Part shown: piece after piece, positions 21,281-30,196 of the stretch
Layout of the letters: each line of letters begins with the position of its first letter
Numbering within the stretch: position 1 is the first letter of the stretch
Source: Thioalkalivibrio versutus
GTDB taxonomy: Bacteria; Pseudomonadota; Gammaproteobacteria; Ectothiorhodospirales; Ectothiorhodospiraceae
Assembly (NCBI RefSeq): GCF_001999325.1
Contig: NZ_MVAR01000018.1
Location: 62,001 to 126,000 of the forward strand
DNA length: 64,000 nucleotides
Direction: 5' to 3'
Translations under genes and position numbers: made by a program
Notes under the pieces: generated by a model
The model's input: only the letters and a program-made list of their open reading frames with translations
Told to the model about the DNA's origin: nothing
Database searches by the model: none

Positions 21281-22177
21281 ATGGATTCAACCACCGGATT
21301 GCGCACCTTGCGCGACTTCATTCGCTTCGGCGCCAGCCAGTTTCGCGGCGCCGGGCTGACCTTCGGCCATGGCACCGACAACGCCTTTGACGAGGCGGCC
21401 TGGCTGGTGCTGCACACCCTCCACCTGCCGCTGGATCTACCCGAGTCGTGGTGGGATTCGCGCCTGAGCGAGGCCGAGCGCACGCGGGTCGTGGCGGTGT
21501 TGCGCGAGCGCATCGCCACCCGCAAGCCGGCGGCGTACCTGACCCGCGAGGCCTGGTTTGCCGGGTTGCCGTTCTATGTCGACGAGCGCGTGCTGGTGCC
21601 GCGCTCGCCCCTGGCGGAGTTGATCGCCGCGGGCTTCGAGCCGTGGCTGGATCCCGATGGGGTGACTCGGGCCCTGGATCTTTGCACCGGGGGTGGCTGC
21701 ATCGGTATCGCGATGGCGCTGGCCCTGCCGCAGGCGCAGGTGGACCTGGCGGATGTCTCGCCGGATGCGCTGGCGGTGGCTCGGATCAACATCGAGCGCC
21801 ACCAGATGAGCGAACAAGTCCGCGCATTGCAGTCCGACGTGTTCGATGGGCTGCAAGCCGGTGACCGCTATGACCTGATCGTGTCCAATCCGCCGTACGT
21901 GGATGCCGAGGACATGGCGGCCTTGCCGGAGGAGTACCGCCACGAGCCGGCATTGGGACTGGCTGCCGGGGGCGACGGGCTGGATATCGTGCGCCGCATC
22001 CTGGACGGGGCCCGCGAGCACCTGACCGAGGACGGCGCGCTGATCGTGGAGGTCGGCAACAGCCAGGCCGCGGTGGAGGCGGCCTTCCCGGACCTGCCAA
22101 TGATCTGGCTGGAGTTCGAGGCCGGCGGGCATGGCGTGTTCCTGGTCTACGCCCGCGACTTGCCCGCCAGCGCCTGA
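21281..22177 (+). CDS. prmB: 50S ribosomal protein L3 glutamine methyltransferase
   Basis: 298 residues. It has the PrmB/HemK fold: an N-terminal helical domain, SAM-binding motif [12 protein letters not shown], and the NPPY catalytic motif ([13 protein letters not shown]) that binds the glutamine side chain. It methylates Gln of ribosomal protein L3. PrmB is favoured over PrmC by length and by the [20 protein letters not shown] stretch. ATG 21281. Confidence 0.92.
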   Translation: MDSTTGLRTLRDFIRFGASQFRGAGLTFGHGTDNAFDEAAWLVLHTLHLPLDLPESWWDSRLSEAERTRVVAVLRERIATRKPAAYLTREAWFAGLPFYVDERVLVPRSPLAELIAAGFEPWLDPDGVTRALDLCTGGGCIGIAMALALPQAQVDLADVSPDALAVARINIERHQMSEQVRALQSDVFDGLQAGDRYDLIVSNPPYVDAEDMAALPEEYRHEPALGLAAGGDGLDIVRRILDGAREHLTEDGALIVEVGNSQAAVEAAFPDLPMIWLEFEAGGHGVFLVYARDLPASA

Positions 22178-22264
22178 CCACGCCGACCCGCGCCCGGACC
22201 CCGGTCCGAAAACCCGGCAGCAGGCCCTGTAAACGGCGCCGGTGGCGATGCATACTGCGAGGCT

Positions 22265-23308
22265 ATGGAATCACGTCTGGTGGATATGCAGAGTCGGTCC
22301 GAGGAAGAGCGGGCGGAGGTCAGCCTGCGCCCGAAACGGCTCGCGGACTACACCGGTCAGCCGCGCGTGGTCGAGCAGCTGGGGCTGTTCATCGAGGCCG
22401 CCCGCGGGCGTGACGAGGCCCTGGACCATACGCTGGTCGCCGGCCCGCCCGGGCTGGGCAAGACGACCCTCGCGCATATCATTGCCAACGAACTGGGGGT
22501 GGGCCTGCGTCAGACCTCCGGCCCGGTGCTGGAGCGCGCCGGCGACCTGGCGGCGATCCTCACCGCGCTGGAGCCGCGCGATGTCCTGTTCGTCGACGAG
22601 ATCCACCGCCTGCCGACGGTGGTGGAAGAGATCCTGTATCCCGCCCTGGAGGATGGCCAGCTGGATATCGTGATCGGCGAGGGTCCGGCCGCGCGTTCAA
22701 TCAAGGTGGACCTGCCGCCGTTCACGCTGGTGGGGGCCACCACCCGCGCCGGGCTGCTCTCGGCCCCGTTACGTGACCGGTTCGGTATCGTCCAGCGCCT
22801 CGATCATTACACTGTCCCCGATCTCGCGCATATCGTGAATCGCGCCGCCGGCTTGCTGGGCGTGGGGATCGAGGCCGAGGGCGCGACCGAGATCGCGCGC
22901 CGCGGGCGCGGCACGCCGCGTCTGGCCAATCGTCTGTTGCGGCGGGTGCGCGATTTCGCCCAGGTGCGGGCCGATGGCGTGGTGACGCTCGATGTGGCCG
23001 CGCAGGCGCTGGACCTGCTGGCGATCGATGCCTCGGGGCTGGATGCCCAGGATCGCCGTCTGCTGGAGGTGCTGGTGGAGAAGTTTGATGGCGGCCCGGT
23101 CGGGGTCGAGAGTCTGGCCACCGCGATGAACGAGGACCGCGGCACGCTGGAGGATGTGGTCGAGCCGTTCCTGATCCAGCAGGGCTATCTGCAGCGCACC
23201 CCGCGCGGGCGCCAGGCGACTCGCCGCACGCTGGCCATGTTTGGTCTGGCGCGCACGGAGGAGGGTGACCTGCTGACGCCGATGGCCGAGGGCGCGCGCC
23301 AGCCATGA
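22265..23308 (+). CDS. ruvB: Holliday junction branch-migration ATPase RuvB
   Basis: 347 residues. AAA+ motor with Walker [13 protein letters not shown], Walker [11 protein letters not shown], sensor/arginine-finger region [19 protein letters not shown] and the C-terminal winged helix ([14 protein letters not shown]). As a hexamer with RuvA it drives branch migration of Holliday junctions. In most proteobacteria ruvC and ruvA lie directly upstream; here prmB does, so they must be elsewhere or missing. It overlaps ybgC by four bases and leads the tol-pal cluster. Confidence 0.96.
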   Translation: MESRLVDMQSRSEEERAEVSLRPKRLADYTGQPRVVEQLGLFIEAARGRDEALDHTLVAGPPGLGKTTLAHIIANELGVGLRQTSGPVLERAGDLAAILTALEPRDVLFVDEIHRLPTVVEEILYPALEDGQLDIVIGEGPAARSIKVDLPPFTLVGATTRAGLLSAPLRDRFGIVQRLDHYTVPDLAHIVNRAAGLLGVGIEAEGATEIARRGRGTPRLANRLLRRVRDFAQVRADGVVTLDVAAQALDLLAIDASGLDAQDRRLLEVLVEKFDGGPVGVESLATAMNEDRGTLEDVVEPFLIQQGYLQRTPRGRQATRRTLAMFGLARTEEGDLLTPMAEGARQP

Positions 23309-23724
23309 CGACGGATTTCGCATGGCCGGTGCGGGTGTATTACGAGGACACCGATGCCGGTGGCGTGGTCTACCACGCGAATTATCTGAAATTCATGGAG
23401 CGCGCGCGGACCGAATGGCTGCGTGCGCTGGGCTTCGAGCAGGACCGGCTGCGCGCCGAGTACGGAATTGTGTTCGCCGTGCGGCGTCTGTCTGTGGAGA
23501 TGCAGCGCCCCGCCCATTTCAACGAGGCCCTGACGGTGACCTGCCGGGTGCAGCGTCTGCGCCGCGCCAGCATCGAATTCGCGCAGGCGGTGCAGCGTGA
23601 CGCGGCGGTGCTGGTGACCGGCGAGGTCGGCATTGCCTGTGTGGACGTGGCCCGGCAGGCGCCGGTGGCAATCCCCGATGAAGTGACGCACGCGCTGCGT
23701 GCGGCGGATGGAACAAAGGCATAA
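23305..23724 (+). CDS. ybgC: Acyl-CoA thioesterase of the tol-pal cluster
   Basis: 139-residue hotdog-fold thioesterase. The catalytic motif [19 protein letters not shown] contains the conserved Asp and the acyl-pocket region; the family hydrolyses acyl-CoA or acyl-ACP and is linked to envelope lipid metabolism. Start codon overlaps the ruvB stop (ATGA), so it is translationally coupled. First of the cpoB-terminated tol-pal genes. Confidence 0.93.
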   Translation: MTTDFAWPVRVYYEDTDAGGVVYHANYLKFMERARTEWLRALGFEQDRLRAEYGIVFAVRRLSVEMQRPAHFNEALTVTCRVQRLRRASIEFAQAVQRDAAVLVTGEVGIACVDVARQAPVAIPDEVTHALRAADGTKA

Positions 23725-23738
23725 CGGGAGATGGACAA

Positions 23739-24431
23739 GTGACAGTCGACTTTTCAATGTACCAGCTGATCATGGACGCGAGTCTGATCGTGCAGCTGGT
23801 CATGGTGATCCTGGTGGTCGCCTCGGTGCTCTCCTGGCTGGTGATTATCATCAAGGCGCGTTCCCTCAACGCGGCCCACCGCGCCAGCGATGAATTCGAG
23901 GAGCGCTTCTGGTCCGGCGCCGATCTGTCGCATCTGTACGAGGGGGTGCGGCGCAAGTCGGAGATGTCCGGCATGGAGCATGTCTTCTCCTCGGGCTTCA
24001 AGGAATTCCTGCGGGCCCGCCAGCACGGCATGGCGCCCGGCGAGCCCGCGCACCGCGCGATGCGTGTGGCCATCGCGCGCGAGACCGACGAGATGGAGCG
24101 CTACCTGCAGTTCCTCGCCACGGTCGGTTCGACCAGCCCGTACATCGGCCTGTTCGGGACGGTGTGGGGCATCATGCATGCCTTCCTGGGGCTGTCCGGG
24201 GTGCAGCAGGCCACACTGGCGATGGTGGCCCCCGGGATTGCCGAGGCCCTGATCGCGACCGCGCTTGGCCTGTTCGCCGCCATCCCGGCGGTGATCGCCT
24301 ACAATCGCTTCGCCGGGGATGTTGACCGCGTGGCCTCGCGCCTGGAGAACTTCGGCGACGAGTTCGTAGCCCTGCTGAATCGCCAGGGGGCGGGCAAGCC
24401 TGCCGAGGGTGCCGCCGGGGCGCCGGCCTAA
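23739..24431 (+). CDS. tolQ: Tol-Pal proton channel protein TolQ
   Basis: 230 residues, MotA/TolQ/ExbB family. Three membrane segments: one near residues 10-40 (VIQLVMVILVVASVLSWLVII), and two in the C-terminal half around GSTSPYIGLFGTVWGIMHAF and IAEALIATALGLFAAIPAVI. With TolR it forms the proton-driven stator that energises TolA at the division site. GTG 23739 has CGGGAG upstream; ATG 23757 is an alternative start. Fourteen bases separate it from ybgC. Confidence 0.95.
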   Translation: MTVDFSMYQLIMDASLIVQLVMVILVVASVLSWLVIIIKARSLNAAHRASDEFEERFWSGADLSHLYEGVRRKSEMSGMEHVFSSGFKEFLRARQHGMAPGEPAHRAMRVAIARETDEMERYLQFLATVGSTSPYIGLFGTVWGIMHAFLGLSGVQQATLAMVAPGIAEALIATALGLFAAIPAVIAYNRFAGDVDRVASRLENFGDEFVALLNRQGAGKPAEGAAGAPA

Positions 24432-24434
24432 GCC

Positions 24435-24887
24435 ATGGCCGAGTCGCGTCGCAACAGTCGCCGCCTGCGGCGGCCCATGTCGCAGATCAACGTCGTGCCG
24501 TTCATCGACGTGATGCTCGTTCTGCTGATCATCTTCATGATCACCGCGCCCATGCTGCAGCAGGGCGTGGAGGTCGACCTCCCGGAGGCCGATGCCGAGG
24601 CCATGGAAGAGGACCCGCAGGCGGCCGAGCCGCTGGTGGTCACGGTGGATGCCGGCGGCGCCATGAGCCTGAACCAGGGGCCCTATGTGAACGAGCCGCT
24701 GGCGCCGCAGGAGATGACCGAGATCGTGCGCGAGTTCCTCGCCGAGAATCCGGGTACCCAGACCTTCGTGCGCGGTGACCGCAATGTCGATTACGGCCGC
24801 GTGATCGATGCCATGGTTGCCCTGCAGCGTGCCGGAGGCGGCCGGGTCGGGCTGATCACCGAGCCGCCGCGCGACAACCAGGACTGA
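24435..24887 (+). CDS. tolR: Tol-Pal stator protein TolR
   Basis: 150 residues. A cytosolic basic N-terminus, one transmembrane helix with the proton-carrying Asp (VPFIDVMLVLLIIFMITAP), and a periplasmic ExbD-like domain. It works with TolQ to convert proton flow into movement of TolA. The start follows the tolQ stop by three bases. Confidence 0.95.
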   Translation: MAESRRNSRRLRRPMSQINVVPFIDVMLVLLIIFMITAPMLQQGVEVDLPEADAEAMEEDPQAAEPLVVTVDAGGAMSLNQGPYVNEPLAPQEMTEIVREFLAENPGTQTFVRGDRNVDYGRVIDAMVALQRAGGGRVGLITEPPRDNQD

Positions 24888-24898
24888 GCCGCCCCGCC

Positions 24899-25912
24899 GT
24901 GTTCGAGCTCCTGCGCCGTCATCCCTTGAGCCTGGTCCTCGTCCTGCTTCTGCATGGCGTGTTGTTCGCGGCGTTGTTGCTGAATGTCAGCCTCGTCTCG
25001 CCGACCTCCACCCGTGCCGCTGTCGAGATCGCGGTGCAGGAGGATATCGAGGTGATCGACGCGGTCGCGGTGGATGCCGAGACCTTCGATCGTATCGAAC
25101 ACCAGCGCGAAGTCGCCGAGCAGGAGCAGGTCGCCGAACAGCTGCGCGCCGAAGAGGAACGCCGCCGCGCCGAGGAACAGGCCCGGCGCGAGGAAGAGCG
25201 CCGCCAGGCCGAGGAGCAACGCCGCCGCGAGGAACAGGAGCGCGCGCGCCAGCAGGCCCTGGAGGATGCCGAACAGGCCCGCCGCGAGGCCGAGGAGGAG
25301 CGGCGCCAGGCGCGCGAGGAGGCCGAGGCCGAACGCGAGCGTATCCGCCAGGAGCGCGAGGCTGCGGAACAGGCCCGGCGTGAGGCCGAGGAGGCGCGCG
25401 AGCGTGAGGCGGCGGAACGGCGGGAGCGCGAGGAAGCGGAGCGTCAGGCGCAGGAAGAGGCGGAGCGCCGCGAGCGCGAGGCGGCCGAACGCCGCGAACG
25501 GGAAGAGGCCGAGCGTCGCGCCGAGCAGGAGCGCGAACTGGAAGAGCAGCGCCGCCGCGAGGCGATGGAGCGCGAGCAGGAGCGCATGGCCGAGGCGCAG
25601 GCCCGGCGCGAGGCCGCGGAACGCCAGGCACAGGCGGATCGCGAGCTGAACGAATGGCGCGCGCAGGTGCAGTCAGTGGTGCAGCGACGCTGGCGCCAGC
25701 CATCGGGGCTGGATGCCTCGGATCGTGCCATCGTTCTCGTGCGCGTCAACGAGACCGGGCGTATCATCAATTTCGACATCGAGAGCTGCTCCGGCGGGCC
25801 CGCCTTCTGCGACTCGGTCCGTCAGACCATGGATCGCCTGTCGTCGCTGCCGCGCCCACCGGATGCGGATGCCGTGCGCGGCGGGGTGCTCATCCGCTTC
25901 GAGCCCGACTGA
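24899..25912 (+). CDS. tolA: Tol-Pal periplasm-spanning protein TolA
   Basis: 337 residues. An N-terminal membrane anchor (LVLVLLLHGVLFAALLL), a long charged helix (about residues 60-245) made of repeated Glu/Arg/Ala blocks such as RREEERRQAEEQ, and a C-terminal globular domain III beginning near LNEWRAQVQSVVQRRW with a cysteine pair (CSGGPAFC). It reaches across the periplasm to contact Pal and TolB. The GTG start is 12 bases after tolR. The helix-coding DNA is highly repetitive, so it is prone to in-frame length change. Confidence 0.93.
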   Translation: MFELLRRHPLSLVLVLLLHGVLFAALLLNVSLVSPTSTRAAVEIAVQEDIEVIDAVAVDAETFDRIEHQREVAEQEQVAEQLRAEEERRRAEEQARREEERRQAEEQRRREEQERARQQALEDAEQARREAEEERRQAREEAEAERERIRQEREAAEQARREAEEAREREAAERREREEAERQAQEEAERREREAAERREREEAERRAEQERELEEQRRREAMEREQERMAEAQARREAAERQAQADRELNEWRAQVQSVVQRRWRQPSGLDASDRAIVLVRVNETGRIINFDIESCSGGPAFCDSVRQTMDRLSSLPRPPDADAVRGGVLIRFEPD

Positions 25913-25946
25913 CCGGGCCGGCGCAAGCCGGTCCACGAGGAAACAC

Positions 25947-27233
25947 ATGCAACGAATGATTCATACGATGCTGCTGGGGTTGGCGCTGCTTTGGTCGGCG
26001 CAGGCCCAGGCGGTACTGGAAGTGACGGTAACCGAGGGGGTGACGGGTGCGATCCCGGTGGCCGTGGCTCCGTTCACCTGGGATGGCGACGGGCGTCCGG
26101 GCGAGGATGTGGACCAGATCCTGGCCGCGAACCTGACCCGGAGCGGGCTGTTTGACGTCGAACGCGACGGTTTGCCCCAAGCACCCTCGGGCCCAGCCGA
26201 CTTCCTTGCTCAGCCCTGGGCCGAGGCGGGTCTGGAGTATCTGGTGGTCGGCTCGATGCGCCCCGACGGCGACAACGTGATGGTCGAGTTCCACGTGTTC
26301 GACGTGCTGGCCGAGGAACGCCTGGGCGGCTGGCGTATCCCGGTGCCGGCGGACATGCTGCGCCGCGGCGCGCATCGCGTGTCGGATATCGTCTACGAGC
26401 AGATCACCGGAGACCCGGGTGCCTTCAGTGCGCGTATCGCGTTTGTCAGCGTCGAGCGCCGCAACGACTCGCGCGAGTTTCGCCTGGAGGTCGCGGACTC
26501 CGACGGCGCCAATCCGCGTACCCTGTTCCGGTCTGAGGATCCGATCATGTCGCCGGACTGGTCGCCGGACGGTCGTGAGCTGGTCTACGTCTCCTTTGAG
26601 AATCGCCGCTCCGAGGTGTTCCGTCAGAATGTGGAGACCGGCGAGCGCAACCGGATCGCGAGTTTTACCGGCATTAACAGCGCCCCGGCCTGGTCCCCGG
26701 ACGGCCGCCAGCTGGCGCTGAGCCTTTCGCGCGACGGCTCGCCGAATATCTACGTGATGGATCTGGCCTCAGGCGATCTGCGTCAACTGACGCGCTCCAG
26801 CGCGATCGAGACCGAGCCGGTCTGGTCGCCCGACGGCGACACCATCTACTTCACCTCGGATCGTGCGGGCGCGCCGCAAATCTATGCCCAGCCGGCCAGC
26901 GGTGGCAATGCGCGCCGTCTCACCTTCGAGAGCGGCTACGCGGCGGCGGCCACGATTTCCCCGGATGGCCGCTCATTGGTGTACGTCCATGGGGGCGATG
27001 GCGGATTTCAGCTGGCGCGTCTCGATCTGGATGATCGCCGTGTGACGCGCCTCACGGACGGGCGCGATGCAGAGTCGCCAAGCTTTGCACCCAATGGCAG
27101 CATGATCCTGTATGCCATGACGGATGGGGGGCGAGGCGTGCTCGGCTCGGTCAGTCGCGACGGCCAGGTGCACCAGCGGTTGGCCGCCCGCGAAGGCGAG
27201 GTGCGCGAACCTGCCTGGTCGCCCCTGAACTGA
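25947..27233 (+). CDS. tolB: Tol-Pal periplasmic beta-propeller TolB
   Basis: 428 residues. A signal peptide (cleavage near AQA, residue 21-22), an N-terminal alpha/beta domain and a C-terminal six-bladed propeller with repeated WSPDGR motifs ([39 protein letters not shown]). TolB shuttles between Pal and TolA in the periplasm. ATG 25947 has CGAGGAAAC upstream; it follows tolA by 34 bases. Confidence 0.95.
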   Translation: MQRMIHTMLLGLALLWSAQAQAVLEVTVTEGVTGAIPVAVAPFTWDGDGRPGEDVDQILAANLTRSGLFDVERDGLPQAPSGPADFLAQPWAEAGLEYLVVGSMRPDGDNVMVEFHVFDVLAEERLGGWRIPVPADMLRRGAHRVSDIVYEQITGDPGAFSARIAFVSVERRNDSREFRLEVADSDGANPRTLFRSEDPIMSPDWSPDGRELVYVSFENRRSEVFRQNVETGERNRIASFTGINSAPAWSPDGRQLALSLSRDGSPNIYVMDLASGDLRQLTRSSAIETEPVWSPDGDTIYFTSDRAGAPQIYAQPASGGNARRLTFESGYAAAATISPDGRSLVYVHGGDGGFQLARLDLDDRRVTRLTDGRDAESPSFAPNGSMILYAMTDGGRGVLGSVSRDGQVHQRLAAREGEVREPAWSPLN

Positions 27234-27279
27234 TGTCCCCGGACCTATTTACTGTCCCTTTTTCGAGGAAACGAAAGCC

Positions 27280-27834
27280 ATGAATAACCTGTTTCGCCTG
27301 GCCCTTGCGGCTGTCGTCATTGCGGCCCTGTCGGCCTGTGCCACACCAACGCGCGATGCCGAGGATGCCGAACGAGCCGCCGAGCGCGAGGCGGCCGCCG
27401 AACAGGCGCGTGCCGAACGCGAGGCCGCCGAGGCCCGCGGCCTGGGTCGAGATCGCGATTTCGACGCGGCGGCCCTGGACGACCCGGAAAGCCCGCTGGC
27501 CGAACGCCTGGTGTATTTCGAGTTCGACCGCGACGAGGTCAAGTCCGAATACATGCCGATGCTGGAGGCGCATGCCGCCTATCTCTCGCAGAATTCGGGT
27601 GCGCGCCTGCGTCTGGAAGGGCATACCGACGAGCGCGGTACGCGCGAGTACAACCTGGCTCTGGGCGAACGCCGGGCGCAGTCGGTGCGCCGGGTGCTGA
27701 ATCTGAACGGCGCCTCGGATGACCAGCTCGAGGTCATCAGTTATGGTGAAGAGATGCCGGTGGCCTTCCAGCAGAACGAGGAGGCCTGGGCCAAGAATCG
27801 CCGGGTCGAGCTGGTCTACGAATCCCGGCGCTAA
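27280..27834 (+). CDS. pal: Peptidoglycan-associated lipoprotein Pal
   Basis: 184 residues. Lipobox LSAC (Cys about 20), an Ala/Glu/Arg-rich linker of about 40 residues, then an OmpA-like peptidoglycan-binding domain: [11 protein letters not shown] and [20 protein letters not shown] with the Asp and Arg that hold diaminopimelate. It anchors the outer membrane to the cell wall and binds TolB and TolA. TTTTTCGAGGAAACG upstream supplies the ribosome binding site. Confidence 0.95.
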   Translation: MNNLFRLALAAVVIAALSACATPTRDAEDAERAAEREAAAEQARAEREAAEARGLGRDRDFDAAALDDPESPLAERLVYFEFDRDEVKSEYMPMLEAHAAYLSQNSGARLRLEGHTDERGTREYNLALGERRAQSVRRVLNLNGASDDQLEVISYGEEMPVAFQQNEEAWAKNRRVELVYESRR

Positions 27835-27849
27835 GCGACGGGAAGCCAG

Positions 27850-28692
27850 ATGCAATCAAAGCTCGACAAGTCTTGCGGAAATGCCCCCTCGGGGGCATTT
27901 CTGTTTCGGTGCCCGGGACGTCCGGGCCTTCTTCTTGGCGCCATTCTGGCCGTAACCTTTGCCCTGGCCCCGCTGGCCCTGGTGCCGGGCACGGCCGGGG
28001 CCCAGGACGGTACGGTGTTCGCCACCCAGTCGCAGATCCGCCAGCTCGAACGCCGCCTCGAGCGCGTCGAGCGGGTGCTGGATTCCAGTGCGATGAACGA
28101 ATTGTTGCAGGTCTCCGAGTCGCTGAGTCGGGATCTGCGCGAACTGCGCGGCGAGGTGGAAACCCTGCGCCACGAGGTGAACCGTCTCAGCACCCGCCAG
28201 CGTGATCAGTTCCGTCACCTGGATGAGCGGGTGGGCGCGTTCGAGAGCGGGGCGGTAGCCACGGATGCCGCGCCGCGGGAGGAGGTGGTTGAACTGGACC
28301 TGCCGGAAGCGGACGAGCAGGCCGCCTATCAGTCGGCGTTTGACGACCTGATGGCCGGGGATTACACCACGGCCATGCGCAAGCTGGAACAGTTCATCGA
28401 GGACTACCCCGAGGGCAACTTCACCGCCAATGCCTGGTACTGGCTGGCCGAGGCGAAATACGCCAGCGGCGAGTTCGAAGCAGCGCTGGAGGATTTCGAG
28501 CGGCTGCGCGAGGATTTCCCCGAAAGCGACAAGGGTGGCGATGCCCTGCTGAAGATTGGCTACGCCCACTACGAACTGCAGAACTTCGACGCGGCGCGCG
28601 AGGCGCTGGAGGCGGTACGGGCCGACTACGGCGGGACCACCCTGGATCGCCTGGCCCGTGAGCGCCTGCGGCGGATCGAAGACAGCCAATGA
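27850..28692 (+). CDS. cpoB: Cell division coordinator CpoB (YbgF)
   Basis: 280 residues. A long basic N-region (about 25 residues) precedes the signal peptide core, which ends at GTAGA-Q. Then come a coiled-coil trimerisation segment (residues about 55-130, IRQLERRLERVERVL) and a C-terminal TPR domain (AYQSAFDDLMAGDYTTAMRK and two further repeats). CpoB coordinates Tol activity with septal peptidoglycan synthesis in the periplasm. The first 17 codons contain a terminator-like hairpin (27878-27901); no better downstream start exists in frame, so I keep ATG 27850. Confidence 0.9.
   Translation: MQSKLDKSCGNAPSGAFLFRCPGRPGLLLGAILAVTFALAPLALVPGTAGAQDGTVFATQSQIRQLERRLERVERVLDSSAMNELLQVSESLSRDLRELRGEVETLRHEVNRLSTRQRDQFRHLDERVGAFESGAVATDAAPREEVVELDLPEADEQAAYQSAFDDLMAGDYTTAMRKLEQFIEDYPEGNFTANAWYWLAEAKYASGEFEAALEDFERLREDFPESDKGGDALLKIGYAHYELQNFDAAREALEAVRADYGGTTLDRLARERLRRIEDSQ
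27878..27906 (+). terminator. Terminator-like hairpin inside the start of cpoB
   Basis: An 11-bp perfect stem (GAAATGCCCCC at 27878-27888, GGGGGCATTTC at 27891-27901) with a two-base loop is followed by TGTTTCGG. It lies 43 bases after the pal stop yet within the cpoB reading frame (codons 10-18). It could partly terminate the tol-pal message and reduce cpoB and queEC expression. Confidence 0.6.
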
Positions 28693-29384
28693 CCACGGAC
28701 ACGCTGCGCGATGCCCGGGGCGCCGGGGTGATCGATCCGGCCGCGGTGCGGCTGAGGATCACCGAGATGTTCGTCTCCCTGCAGGGGGAGGCGGCGCAGG
28801 TGGGCTGGCCCACCGCCTTCGTGCGCCTGACCGGTTGCCCGCTGCGCTGTCGCTGGTGTGACAGCGAATACGCCTTCGAGGGTGGCGAGGCCCTGATGCT
28901 GGCGACGATCCTCGACTGGGTCGGGCGCGCCGGGGTTCGGCATGTCTGCGTGACGGGCGGCGAGCCGCTCGCGCAGCCGGGCTGCCTGCCGCTGCTGGAG
29001 GGCCTGTGCGATGCCGGTTTCAGCGTTTCGCTGGAGACCAGCGGGGCGATGGCGATCGCGGGTGTCGATCCGCGGGTGGCCATCGTGATGGACTGGAAGG
29101 CGCCAGCGTCGCAGGAATCCGCTCGCAACCACCCCGAGAACATCCCTCGACTGAGGGCCGGCGACCAGCTGAAGTTCGTGCTGGCCGGGCGCGAGGACTT
29201 TGACTGGGCGCGAGCCGAGCTGGAGCGTCTGGGGCTGGCCCCGGAGGTCGAGGTCCTGTTCTCGCCGGTGTACGGCGAACTGGAACCGAGGGCCCTGGCC
29301 GACTGGATCATCGCGGAACGTCTCCCGGTTCGCTTTCAGATGCAGCTGCACAAGCTCCTCTGGGGCGACCAGCCGGGGCGCTGA
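28689..29384 (+). CDS. queE: 7-carboxy-7-deazaguanine synthase
   Basis: 231-residue radical SAM enzyme. The Fe-S motif C-x3-C-x2-C is in [16 protein letters not shown], and the glycine-rich SAM segment is [11 protein letters not shown]. It contracts the pterin ring of 6-carboxytetrahydropterin to form 7-carboxy-7-deazaguanine on the way to queuosine in tRNA. Start overlaps the cpoB stop by four bases, and queC follows two bases after its stop. Confidence 0.94.
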   Translation: MTTDTLRDARGAGVIDPAAVRLRITEMFVSLQGEAAQVGWPTAFVRLTGCPLRCRWCDSEYAFEGGEALMLATILDWVGRAGVRHVCVTGGEPLAQPGCLPLLEGLCDAGFSVSLETSGAMAIAGVDPRVAIVMDWKAPASQESARNHPENIPRLRAGDQLKFVLAGREDFDWARAELERLGLAPEVEVLFSPVYGELEPRALADWIIAERLPVRFQMQLHKLLWGDQPGR

Positions 29385-29385
29385 C

Positions 29386-30072
29386 ATGAGTGAGCGCGCG
29401 GAGAAGGCCGTGGTGCTGCTCTCGGGCGGGCTTGACTCGGCGACTTGCCTGGCCATGGCCCGCGCCGAGGGGCTGGACTGTCACGCCCTGTCGATCGACT
29501 ACGGTCAACGCCATCACACGGAGCTGGACGCTGCGCGGCGCGTAGCCGCCGCCCAGGGCGTGACGGATCACCGCGTAGTGGCGGTGGATCTGAGCGCGAT
29601 TGGTGGGTCCGCACTGACGGACGCCGCGATCGCCGTGCCCACGGCACCGACCGAGGGCATCCCCGTGACCTACGTGCCGGCACGCAACACGGTGTTTCTG
29701 GCGCTCGCCCTGGGGTTTGCCGAGACCCTGGACGCGCGCCTGCTGTATGTGGGGGCCAATGCGGTGGACTACTCCGGCTACCCGGATTGTCGTCCGGCCT
29801 TCATCGAGGCCTTCCGCGACCTCGCCCGGGTGGCGACCCGCAGCGGGGTGGAGGGCACGCCCTGGGAGGTGCGGGCGCCGCTGATGCACTGGTCCAAGGC
29901 CGAGATCATCCAGGCCGGGGTCCGCCTCGGGGTCGACTACAGCCAGACGGTCAGCTGCTACCAGGCCGACGCCGACGGCCGCGCATGCGGGCGCTGCGAC
30001 AGCTGCCGCATCCGCCGCGAGGGCTTCGCGGCCGCCGGTGTCCCCGACCCGACTCGCTATGTCCCCGACTGA
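29386..30072 (+). CDS. queC: 7-cyano-7-deazaguanine synthase
   Basis: 228 residues. PP-loop ATPase with [15 protein letters not shown], and the C-terminal zinc site made by CYQ plus CGRCDSC. It turns the QueE product into preQ0 with ammonia and ATP. Last gene of the tol-pal-que run; the 121 bases after it contain the promoter and leader of the sulfur transporter gene. Confidence 0.95.
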   Translation: MSERAEKAVVLLSGGLDSATCLAMARAEGLDCHALSIDYGQRHHTELDAARRVAAAQGVTDHRVVAVDLSAIGGSALTDAAIAVPTAPTEGIPVTYVPARNTVFLALALGFAETLDARLLYVGANAVDYSGYPDCRPAFIEAFRDLARVATRSGVEGTPWEVRAPLMHWSKAEIIQAGVRLGVDYSQTVSCYQADADGRACGRCDSCRIRREGFAAAGVPDPTRYVPD

Positions 30073-30196
30073 GCCGCGGCCCCGGAATGCCTCGGGCAGG
30101 AATGAAAGCGGGCTCGATCTCGTCTAGCGTCCGATGTATGCTGCGCACCCCATGGGTGCAGGCGTGCCCTGAAATCTTTCATCGAGAGGATACGTG

